The notes beneath the pieces are model-generated. The model did not search any database and was not told where the DNA came from. It saw only the letters and a list, made by a program, of their open reading frames with translations. Shown one piece after another: positions 1-7,603 of a DNA stretch of 64,000 nucleotides (position 1 is the stretch's first letter; every line of letters starts with the position of its first letter). The DNA comes from DASWIP01 sp036397635 (GTDB taxonomy: Bacteria > Actinomycetota > AC-67). Location of the stretch: assembly GCA_036397635.1 (NCBI GenBank), contig DASWIP010000018.1, positions 7,041 through 71,040 on the forward strand, written 5' to 3'. The translations under genes were made by a program, and so were the position numbers.

Positions 1-842
1 AACGCAGCGAGATCCGCCGGCGTGTACGCGGCGCTGCCGACCTCACCGACGACGCCGGCCGCGGCGGCCAGGCTCTCGAGCGAGCGCCCGGCGGCTGCCG
101 CGAGGGGATGCTGCGGGTCCACCCCCGTGAGCGCACCCCCCGCAGCCTGTAACGCGAACCCGTCGGCGAGATCGGCCAGCGAATCGATGAACGATCCCGC
201 CGGGAGCAGGGTGACCGGCAAGCCGGGACGTGCGGCCACCGCGTCCATCTGCTGGCGCAGCTCGTCCAGTCGCATCGCTTCGAGCAGCTCCTCGCTGTAG
301 GCGCCACCGGGCTGGAGTGCGTTGTCGCGACCGACCGGCATGAGCCAGGTCAGGTTCAACCGGGTCTCCGGCGCCGAGCCCATGTACGGCACAGCCGTTC
401 GGTACGTTGTCGCGATGCCGTTGACCGAGATGGTGATCGCGACCGGATAGACGCCCGTCCCCGTCAGGCCGGCGAGATCCGTGCGGGTCAGGCGGACGCT
501 CAGGATGGCCCGCTCGCCGGGCGGCAGCGGGTCCGGGCGCGCCTGGCCCGCTGTGTGGATGGGCGCGCGCGCGGTCCCGGCGTCGATCGTTTCGCGAAGC
601 TGCGATCGGGAGAGCACCGGCGGATACAGCGTCACCTGCATCGTCACGTCCCGGGCGTCATCGTCTCCCCCGTTGAAGACCTGCGCCACGATCTCAAGTG
701 GGTTGGACTCGTCCACGAACGGGCTGATGCGTCCGATCCGCATGACGACCGAGGCTGCATCCTGGGCGGCGAGCGCGGCCGGAGCGGACCCCGGCACCGC
801 CGCCGTCAGCGCGAGCGCAAGGACCAGGGTGCGACGGACCAC
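1..842 (-). CDS. DUF6049-like exported protein, 3' part outside the window
   Basis: An open frame of 280 codons on the minus strand, cut by the left edge. It starts GTG at 842, followed by a hydrophobic segment ending PAALAA (about residues 10-28), so it is probably exported. The rest alternates beta-rich stretches (IVAQVFNGGDDDARDVTM, GVYPVAITISVNG) and a section beginning LTWLMPVGRDN. This pattern, and the position next to the CCA-adding enzyme, match the DUF6049 proteins found between murJ and pcnA in mycobacteria and streptomycetes; those have a C-terminal membrane anchor, which would lie off the window. The start is supported by TAGCAT ending 7 bases upstream. Function unknown; probably cell-envelope related by context. 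Family name moderately sure. Confidence 0.62.
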   Translation of the reverse strand, partial: MVRRTLVLALALTAAVPGSAPAALAAQDAASVVMRIGRISPFVDESNPLEIVAQVFNGGDDDARDVTMQVTLYPPVLSRSQLRETIDAGTARAPIHTAGQARPDPLPPGERAILSVRLTRTDLAGLTGTGVYPVAITISVNGIATTYRTAVPYMGSAPETRLNLTWLMPVGRDNALQPGGAYSEELLEAMRLDELRQQMDAVAARPGLPVTLLPAGSFIDSLADLADGFALQAAGGALTGVDPQHPLAAAAGRSLESLAAAAGVVGEVGSAAYTPADLAA

Positions 843-849
843 GGCAACG

Positions 850-855
850 ATGCTA
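850..855 (-). promoter_or_regulatory. -10 element of a leaderless DUF6049 transcript
   Basis: TAGCAT on the minus strand, 7 bases before the GTG at 842 and with no Shine-Dalgarno sequence between. Matches the TANNNT spacing of leaderless starts elsewhere in the window. Confidence 0.5.
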
Positions 856-900
856 CTCGACCTCCGGTCGGCGCCGAGCGACCGGATGGCGGTGCTCGGC

Positions 901-906
901 TACCAT
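901..906 (+). promoter_or_regulatory. -10 element of a leaderless TauE/SafE transcript
   Basis: TACCAT, 7 bases before the ATG at 914; no Shine-Dalgarno sequence. Lies 46 bases from the opposite-facing -10 at 850-855, so the two genes share a short divergent promoter region. Confidence 0.5.
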
Positions 907-913
907 CGCCGCG

Positions 914-1282
914 ATGCGGACCGGACGGAGAGCGTGGTCGATCCCGCTGATCGGCATGGCCGGTGGGCTCATCTCGGGACTGCTCGGCGTCGGAGGCGGG
1001 CTCGTCATCGTCCCTGGTCTCGTCTTCGTCGCTCGGATGGCACAGCGGCGCGCGCACGCGACTTCGTTGGCAGCGATCGTGCCCGTTGCCGCGGTCGGCG
1101 CCGTCGTCTACGCGGCCACCGAGCGAGCGGTCGATCTCCGGATCGCTGCTGTGCTGACGGCTGGTGCGATCGTAGGGGCGCCGCTTGGTGTGCGCGCGCT
1201 CGCCCGCATCCCCGAACCGGCGCTCCGGGTCGCGTTCGCCGCTCTCTCGATGGCGCTCGGGATCAGACTGGTCCTCACGTGA
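914..1282 (+). CDS. TauE/SafE-family membrane protein, N-terminal half-size unit
   Basis: A 122-residue, almost wholly hydrophobic protein (about four membrane helices). Residues 22-30 read GLLGVGGGL, the glycine-rich signature of the TauE/SafE sulfite/anion exporter family. Full-length members have about 240-270 residues and carry this signature once in each half; this gene encodes one half only. Its stop codon overlaps the GTG of the next gene, which encodes the other half, so the two are translationally coupled and most likely form one heterodimeric transporter in the cytoplasmic membrane. Substrate unknown; sulfonates, sulfite or other organic anions are the family's usual cargo. Confidence 0.8.
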   Translation: MRTGRRAWSIPLIGMAGGLISGLLGVGGGLVIVPGLVFVARMAQRRAHATSLAAIVPVAAVGAVVYAATERAVDLRIAAVLTAGAIVGAPLGVRALARIPEPALRVAFAALSMALGIRLVLT

Positions 1283-1662
1283 GCGCGGCCGACGTGGTCA
1301 TCGCGCTGATCGTCGGATTGATCGCCGGCGCGTCCGCGGGCCTGTTCGGCGTCGGCGGCGGGTTCCTGATGGTGCCGGCCATGGTGTTGCTGCTCGATCA
1401 GTCGCAGCACGTTGCGCAGGGCACGTCGCTGCTGGTCATCGTGCCGACCACGCTGGTGGGGACGGCGCTGAATGTTCGGCGTCGCAACGTCGACCTGCCG
1501 CTGCTGGTCCCCCTCGCCGTGGCCGGGATCGTGGGAGCCGTCCTGGGGGCGCTTGCGTCGGTCCGCCTCGACCCCGACACCCTCCGCCGCATCTTCGGGA
1601 TCGTGATGATCCTTGTCAGCCTCCGGCTCTTCGTCCGGCGGCGCCTTCCACCGTTGGATTGA
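1279..1662 (+). CDS. TauE/SafE-family membrane protein, C-terminal half-size unit
   Basis: A 127-residue hydrophobic protein starting with the GTG that overlaps the preceding TGA by four bases (GTGA). Residues 21-30 read GLFGVGGGFL, the second copy of the TauE/SafE signature, and the C-terminus ends in a basic run (RLFVRRRLPP) expected to face the cytoplasm. Together with the upstream gene it makes up the length and repeat structure of one complete exporter. A larger frame covering both genes exists from 481 but is out of frame with the first half and is not a fusion gene. No sign of decay in either half, so the split looks functional rather than a recent frameshift. Confidence 0.78.
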   Translation: MSAADVVIALIVGLIAGASAGLFGVGGGFLMVPAMVLLLDQSQHVAQGTSLLVIVPTTLVGTALNVRRRNVDLPLLVPLAVAGIVGAVLGALASVRLDPDTLRRIFGIVMILVSLRLFVRRRLPPLD

Positions 1663-1700
1663 CGGGCCAGTGGACGGGAAGAAGACGAGGGCTCGCGGCG

Positions 1701-1706
1701 TAGGAT
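1701..1706 (+). promoter_or_regulatory. -10 element before the DedA gene
   Basis: TAGGAT, 10 bases before the GTG at 1717, with no Shine-Dalgarno sequence in between. Fits the leaderless pattern of the window at the long end of its spacing. Confidence 0.4.
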
Positions 1707-1716
1707 TGCTGCAACG

Positions 1717-2427
1717 GTGATCGAGAGCCTGCTCGATGCGATCACACCCTGGTTCGAGGACTGGGGCCTGATCATCGTGTTCGCGGCCACTTTCCTCGAG
1801 TCGAGCATCGTCGTCGCCTCCGTGCTCCCGGGTGAGTCGGTCCTGCTGCTCGGCGGCTTCTTCGCATCGCCGGCCGCGACGGATCGCGCGCAGGCGCCGC
1901 TGGCGCTCGATGAGGTGATCGTGGTCGCGTTCGCGGGCGCCGTCCTGGGCGATGTCGTGGGCTACTTGATCGGACGCGGCGCCGGCCGATGGATCGTGGA
2001 TCGTCTCGGCCGGTTCTTCTTCCTGCCCCCCAGGCGATTGCCGCTGATGGAGCACTATTTCCGCTCCTACGGGGCGCGCGCGATCCTGGTCGGGCGGTTC
2101 GCCCCCTTCCTTCGAAGCGTCCGGACCCTGGTGGCGGGCACGGTGCGGATGCCGTTCACCCGGTTCATCCTCCCAGACCTGCTGGGGGCCGGCATCTGGG
2201 TCAGCGCCATCGCCGCGACGGGATACCTGCTCGGTGAATCCTGGCGGGTCGCCCAGCGGTATCTCGGCGCGGGAGGCGCGGTGGTGCTGTTGGTGCTGAT
2301 CGTTCTCTTCGCGCTGACTTGGAAGGGGATGGGCGCGCGCCTCGAGCGCGAGCTGGAAGCGCAGGCTCCCGCGGGGACGATGTCCGACGACGCCGAGCCG
2401 CCCCAGGCACCTCCCGCCGCAGGCTGA
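1717..2427 (+). CDS. DedA/SNARE-associated family membrane protein
   Basis: A 236-residue integral membrane protein of the DedA (VTT-domain) family. It shows the family landmarks: an acidic residue in FLESS (Glu28), PGES at 38-41, and the arginine-rich reentrant motif GRFAPFLRSVR at about 125-135, followed by a glycine-rich helix. Family members act as proton-coupled lipid-carrier or phospholipid flippases (for example recycling undecaprenyl phosphate) and affect envelope homeostasis and peptide resistance. The last 30 residues form a soluble acidic, proline-rich tail. The GTG start at 1717 is the first of the frame and follows a TAGGAT box. Probably a single-gene transcript; the next gene begins 45 bases downstream. 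Confidence 0.88.
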   Translation: MIESLLDAITPWFEDWGLIIVFAATFLESSIVVASVLPGESVLLLGGFFASPAATDRAQAPLALDEVIVVAFAGAVLGDVVGYLIGRGAGRWIVDRLGRFFFLPPRRLPLMEHYFRSYGARAILVGRFAPFLRSVRTLVAGTVRMPFTRFILPDLLGAGIWVSAIAATGYLLGESWRVAQRYLGAGGAVVLLVLIVLFALTWKGMGARLERELEAQAPAGTMSDDAEPPQAPPAAG

Positions 2428-2472
2428 CCCTCCGTTCAAGACGACACCTTCGCCCGCCGATGACCGGAATGG

Positions 2473-3552
<1,080 letters not shown>

Positions 3553-3579
3553 CCTCGCTTCAGCCACGCCCGGAACGGA

Positions 3580-3585
3580 TACGCT
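3580..3585 (+). promoter_or_regulatory. -10 element of a leaderless cca transcript
   Basis: TACGCT ending 6 bases before the ATG at 3592. No Shine-Dalgarno sequence precedes this start, and the hexamer spacing supports choosing 3592 over the ATG six bases later. Confidence 0.42.
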
Positions 3586-3591
3586 GACGGT

Positions 3592-5010
3592 ATGAGCATG
3601 CCGCCCGAGATGGCCGCGCTCCTCAAGGAGCTGCTCGACATCCCTCCCGAAGCCGTCGACCTGGCGGCTCGATTCCGCGAGGCCGGCCACGAGCTGTACC
3701 TGGTGGGTGGCGCGGTTCGGGATGCGCTGCTGCAGCGCAGGGTGGACGAGCTGGACTTCACAACCGATGCGCCGTCGGATGAGACGCTGCGTCTCGTCGA
3801 AGGGTGGCACGAGGGCAAGTGGCTGCAGGGGATCGAGTTCGGCACCGTCGGCGTGCAGAAGGCCGGTCGCCGTTTCGAGATCACGACCTTCCGTGGTGAG
3901 CGGTACGACGAGCGCTCGCGCAAGCCCGAGGTGGTCCCGGTCCCGACGCTGCTCGAGGATCTGTCGCGACGCGACTTCACCGTCAACGCGATGGCGGTCC
4001 AACTGCCCGAGCGCGAGTTCATCGATCCGTTCGGCGGCGTGAACGATCTGGTCGGCAAGCGCTTGCGTACGCCGGGCGCGCCGGAGGCGTCGTTCAGCGA
4101 CGATCCCCTGCGCATGCTTCGAGCTGCTCGGTTCGTGTCGCAGCTCGAGCTCGATCCGGAGCCCGAGGTGGTCGAGGCGATGCGCTCGATGCGCGACCGC
4201 CTCGAGATCGTCAGCGGCGAGCGCATCCGCGACGAGCTGTCGAAGCTGCTCGCATCGCCGAAGCCGTCACGCGGATTGCTGCTCGCGACCGAGACTGGGT
4301 TGTGCGACGTGTTCTTGCCCGAGGTCCCGGCGTTGCAGCTCGAGCAGGACGCCGAGCACCGCCACAAGGACGTCTTCGCCCACACGCTCGCGGTCGTGGA
4401 CAAGATCGCGGCTGCCGACCCCGGTCCGGACCCGGACGTCGTCGCGCGCCTGGCGGCGCTGTTGCACGACATCGGCAAGCCGGCGACCCGCAAGATCGAA
4501 GGAGGCAAGGTCTCGTTCCATCACCACGAGATCGTCGGGGCCAAGATGGCGCGCAAACGGCTGGAGGCATTGCGCTATCCCACCGAGTTCATCGACAAGG
4601 TCTGCCATCTGATCGGGATGCACCTTCGATTCTGGGGCTTCGCCGAAGACTGGACCGATTCCGCGGTTCGCCGCTACGTGCGCGACGCCGGCGAGCTGCT
4701 CGATCCGTTGAACCGGCTGATCCGCGCAGATTGCACCACCAGGAACAAGTTCAAGGCACGCCAGCTCCAGACGGCGATGGATCGATTCGAGCAGCGCATC
4801 GCCAAGCTCGCCGCCGAGGAGGACCTCAAGCGGATCCGTCCGCCGATCGACGGCAACGACGTGATGGCCCACCTCGGCATCCCGCCGGGCCCGACCGTGG
4901 GCGAGGCGCTCGACCACTTGCTTGAGATCCGCCTCGACCGAGGCGAGTACTCGCGCGAGGAGGCCTTCATGCTCCTGGACGACTGGGCGCGCGCGCGAGG
5001 CCTGCCGTAG
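3592..5010 (+). CDS. cca: CCA-adding tRNA nucleotidyltransferase with HD domain
   Basis: A 472-residue class II tRNA nucleotidyltransferase, which adds or repairs the 3' CCA of tRNAs. The head has VGGAVRDALL, then the catalytic segment VDELDFTTDA and RRDFTVNAMA; the NTP-discriminating segment RMLRAARF follows. The C-terminal half has an HD phosphohydrolase-like domain (HTLAVVD, LLHDIGK, KVSFHHHE). This layout equals mycobacterial PcnA (Rv3907c). The enzyme is needed here because the tRNA-Gly at 36387-36457 does not encode its CCA. Oddity: the usual catalytic Asp-X-Asp reads Glu-Leu-Asp (GAG-CTG-GAC at 3748-3756). The synteny with the DUF6049 gene supports the assignment. Confidence 0.93.
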   Translation: MSMPPEMAALLKELLDIPPEAVDLAARFREAGHELYLVGGAVRDALLQRRVDELDFTTDAPSDETLRLVEGWHEGKWLQGIEFGTVGVQKAGRRFEITTFRGERYDERSRKPEVVPVPTLLEDLSRRDFTVNAMAVQLPEREFIDPFGGVNDLVGKRLRTPGAPEASFSDDPLRMLRAARFVSQLELDPEPEVVEAMRSMRDRLEIVSGERIRDELSKLLASPKPSRGLLLATETGLCDVFLPEVPALQLEQDAEHRHKDVFAHTLAVVDKIAAADPGPDPDVVARLAALLHDIGKPATRKIEGGKVSFHHHEIVGAKMARKRLEALRYPTEFIDKVCHLIGMHLRFWGFAEDWTDSAVRRYVRDAGELLDPLNRLIRADCTTRNKFKARQLQTAMDRFEQRIAKLAAEEDLKRIRPPIDGNDVMAHLGIPPGPTVGEALDHLLEIRLDRGEYSREEAFMLLDDWARARGLP

Positions 5011-5021
5011 GCGGCACGGGT

Positions 5022-5050
5022 TTGACGTAATTTAAGTCTTGCCTTAAATT
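5022..5050 (+). promoter_or_regulatory. Promoter with overlapping ArsR-type operator
   Basis: A -35 TTGACG at 5022-5027, a 17-base spacer and a -10 TAAATT at 5045-5050, ending 7 bases before the ATG at 5058. Inside it lies a perfect inverted repeat, AATTTAAG-TCTTGC-CTTAAATT (5029-5050), which covers the spacer and the whole -10 box. It is strikingly AT-rich for this DNA. Bound repressor would block RNA polymerase, so the ArsR gene that follows is very probably autorepressed. Confidence 0.8.
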
Positions 5051-5057
5051 TGTGCCC

Positions 5058-5381
5058 ATGGAGGCTGCCCTGAAGGCGATCGCGGAGCCCCGCAGGCGAG
5101 CGATCCTGCGCTTGGTCTGGACCCAGGAGCGGCCGGCCGGCGAGATCGCTGCCGCGTTCCCCGAGATCACGCACGCGGCGGTCTCGCAGCACCTCCGCGT
5201 GCTGAAGGAGGCGGATCTTGTGGCCGAGCGTCGCGATGGACGCCGCCGGCTCTACCGCGCGCGTCCCGAGGCCGTCCCCGGCCTCAAGGCCTTCCTCGAG
5301 CGGTACTGGGACGAGGCGCTCGCCCGGCTGAAGGAACACGTTGAGCGAGACATAGAGGAGCGTGATGCCCGTGAGCGATGA
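5058..5381 (+). CDS. ArsR-family winged-helix autorepressor
   Basis: A 107-residue ArsR/SmtB-fold regulator. It starts EAALKAIAEPRRRAIL, then a recognition helix in HAAVSQHLRVLKEADL, then a beta-wing AERRDGRRRLYRA. It lacks the metal-binding cysteines of metal-sensing ArsR proteins and resembles the SdpR-like subgroup that is always coupled to an AHSA1/SRPBCC protein, as here: the next gene overlaps its 3' end. The ATG at 5058 is preferred over the GTG at 5052 because the -10 box ends at 5050 and transcription should begin at about 5057. The palindrome at 5029-5050 is its likely binding site. Confidence 0.88.
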   Translation: MEAALKAIAEPRRRAILRLVWTQERPAGEIAAAFPEITHAAVSQHLRVLKEADLVAERRDGRRRLYRARPEAVPGLKAFLERYWDEALARLKEHVERDIEERDARER

Positions 5382-5823
5382 GCTGAGGCTGACCAGGGAG
5401 GCCAAGATCGCCGCGCCCCCCGAGGTTGTGTTCACCTATTTCACCGACATCGAGAAGCTTCTGCGGTGGAACGCGCAGGAGGGTGAGGTGGATGCGCGCG
5501 TGGGGGGCGCCTATCGGTTCCGCGTGGTGGGGAACGCGTGGGCCGTCGGCGAGTTCGTCGAGATCGATCCACCCCGCCGGCTGGTCTACACGTGGGGCTG
5601 GGAGGACAACGCAGCCCTGCCGCCCGGATCGACGGTGGTCGAGGTGACCTTCGAAGCCTCGGCCGGATACACCCTCGTTCGGCTCACACACCGGGATCTG
5701 CCAACCGCCGGGGCCGTCGAGCAGCACGGCGAAGGCTGGGATCACTACCTCGCCCGGCTCGGGGTTGCCGCGTCCGGCGGGGACCCGGGGCCGGATCCAT
5801 GGAGCGACGTCGCGCCGTCATGA
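5365..5823 (+). CDS. SRPBCC (AHSA1-type) domain protein
   Basis: A 152-residue single-domain protein of the START-like AHSA1 superfamily. It begins with the typical beta strand (LTREAKIAAPPEVVFTYF), followed by WNAQEGEVD, GGAYRFRVVG and the signature LVYTWGW-EDN, and ends with a long helix around GWDHYLARL. Such proteins bind hydrophobic ligands in a deep cavity; the ligand is not known. The ATG at 5365 has GAGGAG five bases upstream and overlaps the arsR coding region by 17 bases, so it is translated from the same mRNA. ArsR-AHSA1 pairs are common stress- or ligand-response modules in actinobacteria. Confidence 0.85.
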   Translation: MPVSDELRLTREAKIAAPPEVVFTYFTDIEKLLRWNAQEGEVDARVGGAYRFRVVGNAWAVGEFVEIDPPRRLVYTWGWEDNAALPPGSTVVEVTFEASAGYTLVRLTHRDLPTAGAVEQHGEGWDHYLARLGVAASGGDPGPDPWSDVAPS

Positions 5824-5935
5824 TGGCCAAGGCCGCCTGCGGCGTCACGTTCACCCAGCACGCCGTCGTGGCGGGGTTCTAGGATCGCACCCGCTGAAGA
5901 GACGCGGAAGGATGGGGAAGAGAAGGGAGAAGGGG

Positions 5936-6682
5936 ATGGGAAATGCAGTCGTGCACTTCGAGATCCACGGTCCCGACCGCGAGATGCTCGAGAAGTTCTA
6001 CGGCGAGCTGTTCGGGTGGCACGTCACGTCCATGCCCGAGATGAACTACGGGTTGATCGATACACACGGCGGTGGCGGCATCAACGGAGGGATCGCGGCG
6101 TCGCAGGATGGAGGGCCCCAGCAGATCTTCTACGTCGAGGCCTCCGATCTCCAGGCCACGCTCGACGAGGCGGCCGCGCTCGGTGCGACGACCGTCATGC
6201 CAGTGATGGACATCCCCGGCGGTCCGACGATTGCGCTGTTCGCCGACAAGGCGGGCAACGTCATCGGGCTGGTCGGCTCGCCCGACGGCGAGCCCCAAGG
6301 CGTCAGCGACGGTGATGGCGCGCCGATCGCTTGGTTCGAGATCAACGGCGGCGACTACGAGGAGCAGAAGCGGTTCTACGCGGACCTCTTCGGCTGGACG
6401 TACCAGGAGATGGACAACCCGGCATTCAGCTACGCCATGATCGGCACCCAGGCCGAGTACGGATGCGCCGGTGCGATCTCCGTGTCCAAGGAGGACGACC
6501 GGCGTGGCATCACGCTGTGGGCCGAAGTCCCCGATCTCGGTGCGTACCTCGTCCGCGCGAACGAGCTCGGCGCCCAGACCGCGCTGGAGCCAACCCAGAC
6601 GCCGGGCGGCCCGGAGGTCGCGATGTTCGTCGACCCGCAGGGCAACGCCTTCGGCATGTATCGCGCCGGCAGCATGGGATGA
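5936..6682 (+). CDS. VOC (glyoxalase/bleomycin resistance) protein with two domains
   Basis: A 248-residue protein made of two tandem VOC modules. Each begins with a variant of VVHFEIHG / IAWFEINGGD, followed by KFYGELFGW or RFYADLFGW, and ends in a beta strand with a conserved glutamate region (NVIGLVGS; NAFGMYRAG). The four beta-alpha-beta-beta-beta units would form a complete metal-binding site within one chain. Members are glyoxalase I-like, dioxygenase-like or resistance proteins, so the substrate cannot be given. The ATG at 5936 is chosen because a purine-rich GGGAGAAGGGG directly precedes it; an in-frame ATG lies at 5912. It ends at a strong hairpin shared with convergent sodN. Confidence 0.85.
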   Translation: MGNAVVHFEIHGPDREMLEKFYGELFGWHVTSMPEMNYGLIDTHGGGGINGGIAASQDGGPQQIFYVEASDLQATLDEAAALGATTVMPVMDIPGGPTIALFADKAGNVIGLVGSPDGEPQGVSDGDGAPIAWFEINGGDYEEQKRFYADLFGWTYQEMDNPAFSYAMIGTQAEYGCAGAISVSKEDDRRGITLWAEVPDLGAYLVRANELGAQTALEPTQTPGGPEVAMFVDPQGNAFGMYRAGSMG

Positions 6683-6698
6683 CACCACGAGACACGTG

Positions 6699-6726
6699 AC
6701 GAGGGGCCGCGTCCACGGCCCCTCGT
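6699..6726. terminator. Bidirectional terminator hairpin between VOC gene and sodN
   Basis: A perfect 11-base-pair stem (ACGAGGGGCCG / CGGCCCCTCGT) with a six-base loop, midway between the convergent ends of the VOC gene and sodN. No long T-run on either strand, which is usual for high-GC actinobacteria. Confidence 0.72.
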
Positions 6727-6747
6727 TCGATCCGTGCGCTGCTCGCG

Positions 6748-7140
6748 CTACTTCTTGCTGTCCCAGAAGATCTTGTCGATCTCGCCGATCAGGTCGAGCA
6801 GCTTCTGCCCCTGATCCGGGTCGGTCGACTTCTTGGCGTCGCCCGCCGCTTTCGTCGCGTCCCAGAACAACGTGTGCAGGTTCGGGGACTTCCCGAGGTG
6901 CTCGGGCTTGAAGTAGTCGGTCCAGAGGACCCACAGGTGGTGCTTCACCAGCTCGGCGCGCTCTTCCTTGACCGCGATCGCGCGCGTCCGGAACTCCTCG
7001 TCCTTGGAGTCCTGATACTTCTGCTGGATCGCCTTGACGGATTCAGCTTCGATACGAGCCTGCGCGGGATCGTAAACGCCGCACGGCAGGTCGCAGTGGG
7101 CGTGCACGATCCGCGGGCTCAACCACGAACGGAATGACAT
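6748..7140 (-). CDS. sodN: Nickel superoxide dismutase
   Basis: A 130-residue Ni-containing superoxide dismutase that converts superoxide to hydrogen peroxide and oxygen in the cytoplasm. The nickel hook HCDLPCGVYDP is at residues 15-25: His15, Cys16 and Cys20 are the Ni ligands once the 14-residue leader (MSFRSWLSPRIVHA) is removed. The rest (RIEAESVKAIQQKY, LWVLWTDYFKPEHL) is the four-helix bundle. Start 7140 has GGGAGGT upstream; an upstream in-frame extension is not needed. The processing protease gene sodX is divergently placed 72 bases away. Length and motif are typical of Streptomyces SodN. Confidence 0.96.
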   Translation of the reverse strand: MSFRSWLSPRIVHAHCDLPCGVYDPAQARIEAESVKAIQQKYQDSKDEEFRTRAIAVKEERAELVKHHLWVLWTDYFKPEHLGKSPNLHTLFWDATKAAGDAKKSTDPDQGQKLLDLIGEIDKIFWDSKK

Positions 7141-7191
7141 CGGGACCTCCCTCGATTCGCTGTCCTCTCGTGGGAGGTATACCACCCCGAC

Positions 7192-7212
7192 GGCTGGGCT
7201 AGCATCCCAGCC
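7192..7212 (+). promoter_or_regulatory. Inverted repeat and -10 element abutting the sodX start
   Basis: A perfect repeat GGCTGGG-CTAGCAT-CCCAGCC ending exactly one base before the sodX ATG at 7213. The spacer contains TAGCAT (7200-7205), a -10 element with leaderless spacing of 7 bases. It could be an operator (for example for a nickel-responsive Fur-family regulator) or a 5' hairpin; the sequence does not match a site known to me. Confidence 0.55.
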
Positions 7213-7599
7213 ATGGTGCGTCGCATCGGCGTGCTCGCTCTGCTCGTCAGCGGGGTGCTCCTGCTGCGGACGGTGAGGACGTGGTTCGCCGTCCGCGTCG
7301 CGGGCGAGTCCATGATGCCGACGCTGCGGCCGGGCGAGCTGCTCGCCGTGCGGCCGCCGGGTCCCGGCGAGCCTGTCGCGGGGCAGATCGTGGTCGCGCG
7401 CATGGGTGGACGAGAGGTCGTCAAGCGTGTCGGTGTCGCGCCGGGGCGGCTCCCGGATGGATCGCTCTGGTTGACGGGTGACAACCGGACGAGATCGACC
7501 GACAGCTGGGCATCCGGTCCGGTGGTGCGAGCTGCGATCGTCGGTGTGGTGAGGGCCTGCTACTGGCCTCTCTCGCGCATCCGCGTGCTTCGAGGTTAG
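7213..7599 (+). CDS. sodX: Ni-SOD maturation protease (signal peptidase I-like)
   Basis: A 128-residue S26-family peptidase with one N-terminal membrane helix (about residues 5-20). The catalytic serine is Ser33 in GESMMPTLRPGE and the general base is Lys71 in REVVKRVG; the GDNRTRSTDSW segment at 89-99 is the conserved signal peptidase box. It is short for a signal peptidase I, as is usual for the SodX subgroup, which removes the SodN leader to expose the nickel-binding His. The position divergent from sodN makes this assignment firm. Start 7213 has no Shine-Dalgarno sequence and is probably leaderless. Confidence 0.92.
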   Translation: MVRRIGVLALLVSGVLLLRTVRTWFAVRVAGESMMPTLRPGELLAVRPPGPGEPVAGQIVVARMGGREVVKRVGVAPGRLPDGSLWLTGDNRTRSTDSWASGPVVRAAIVGVVRACYWPLSRIRVLRG

Positions 7600-7603
7600 G
7601 TGG

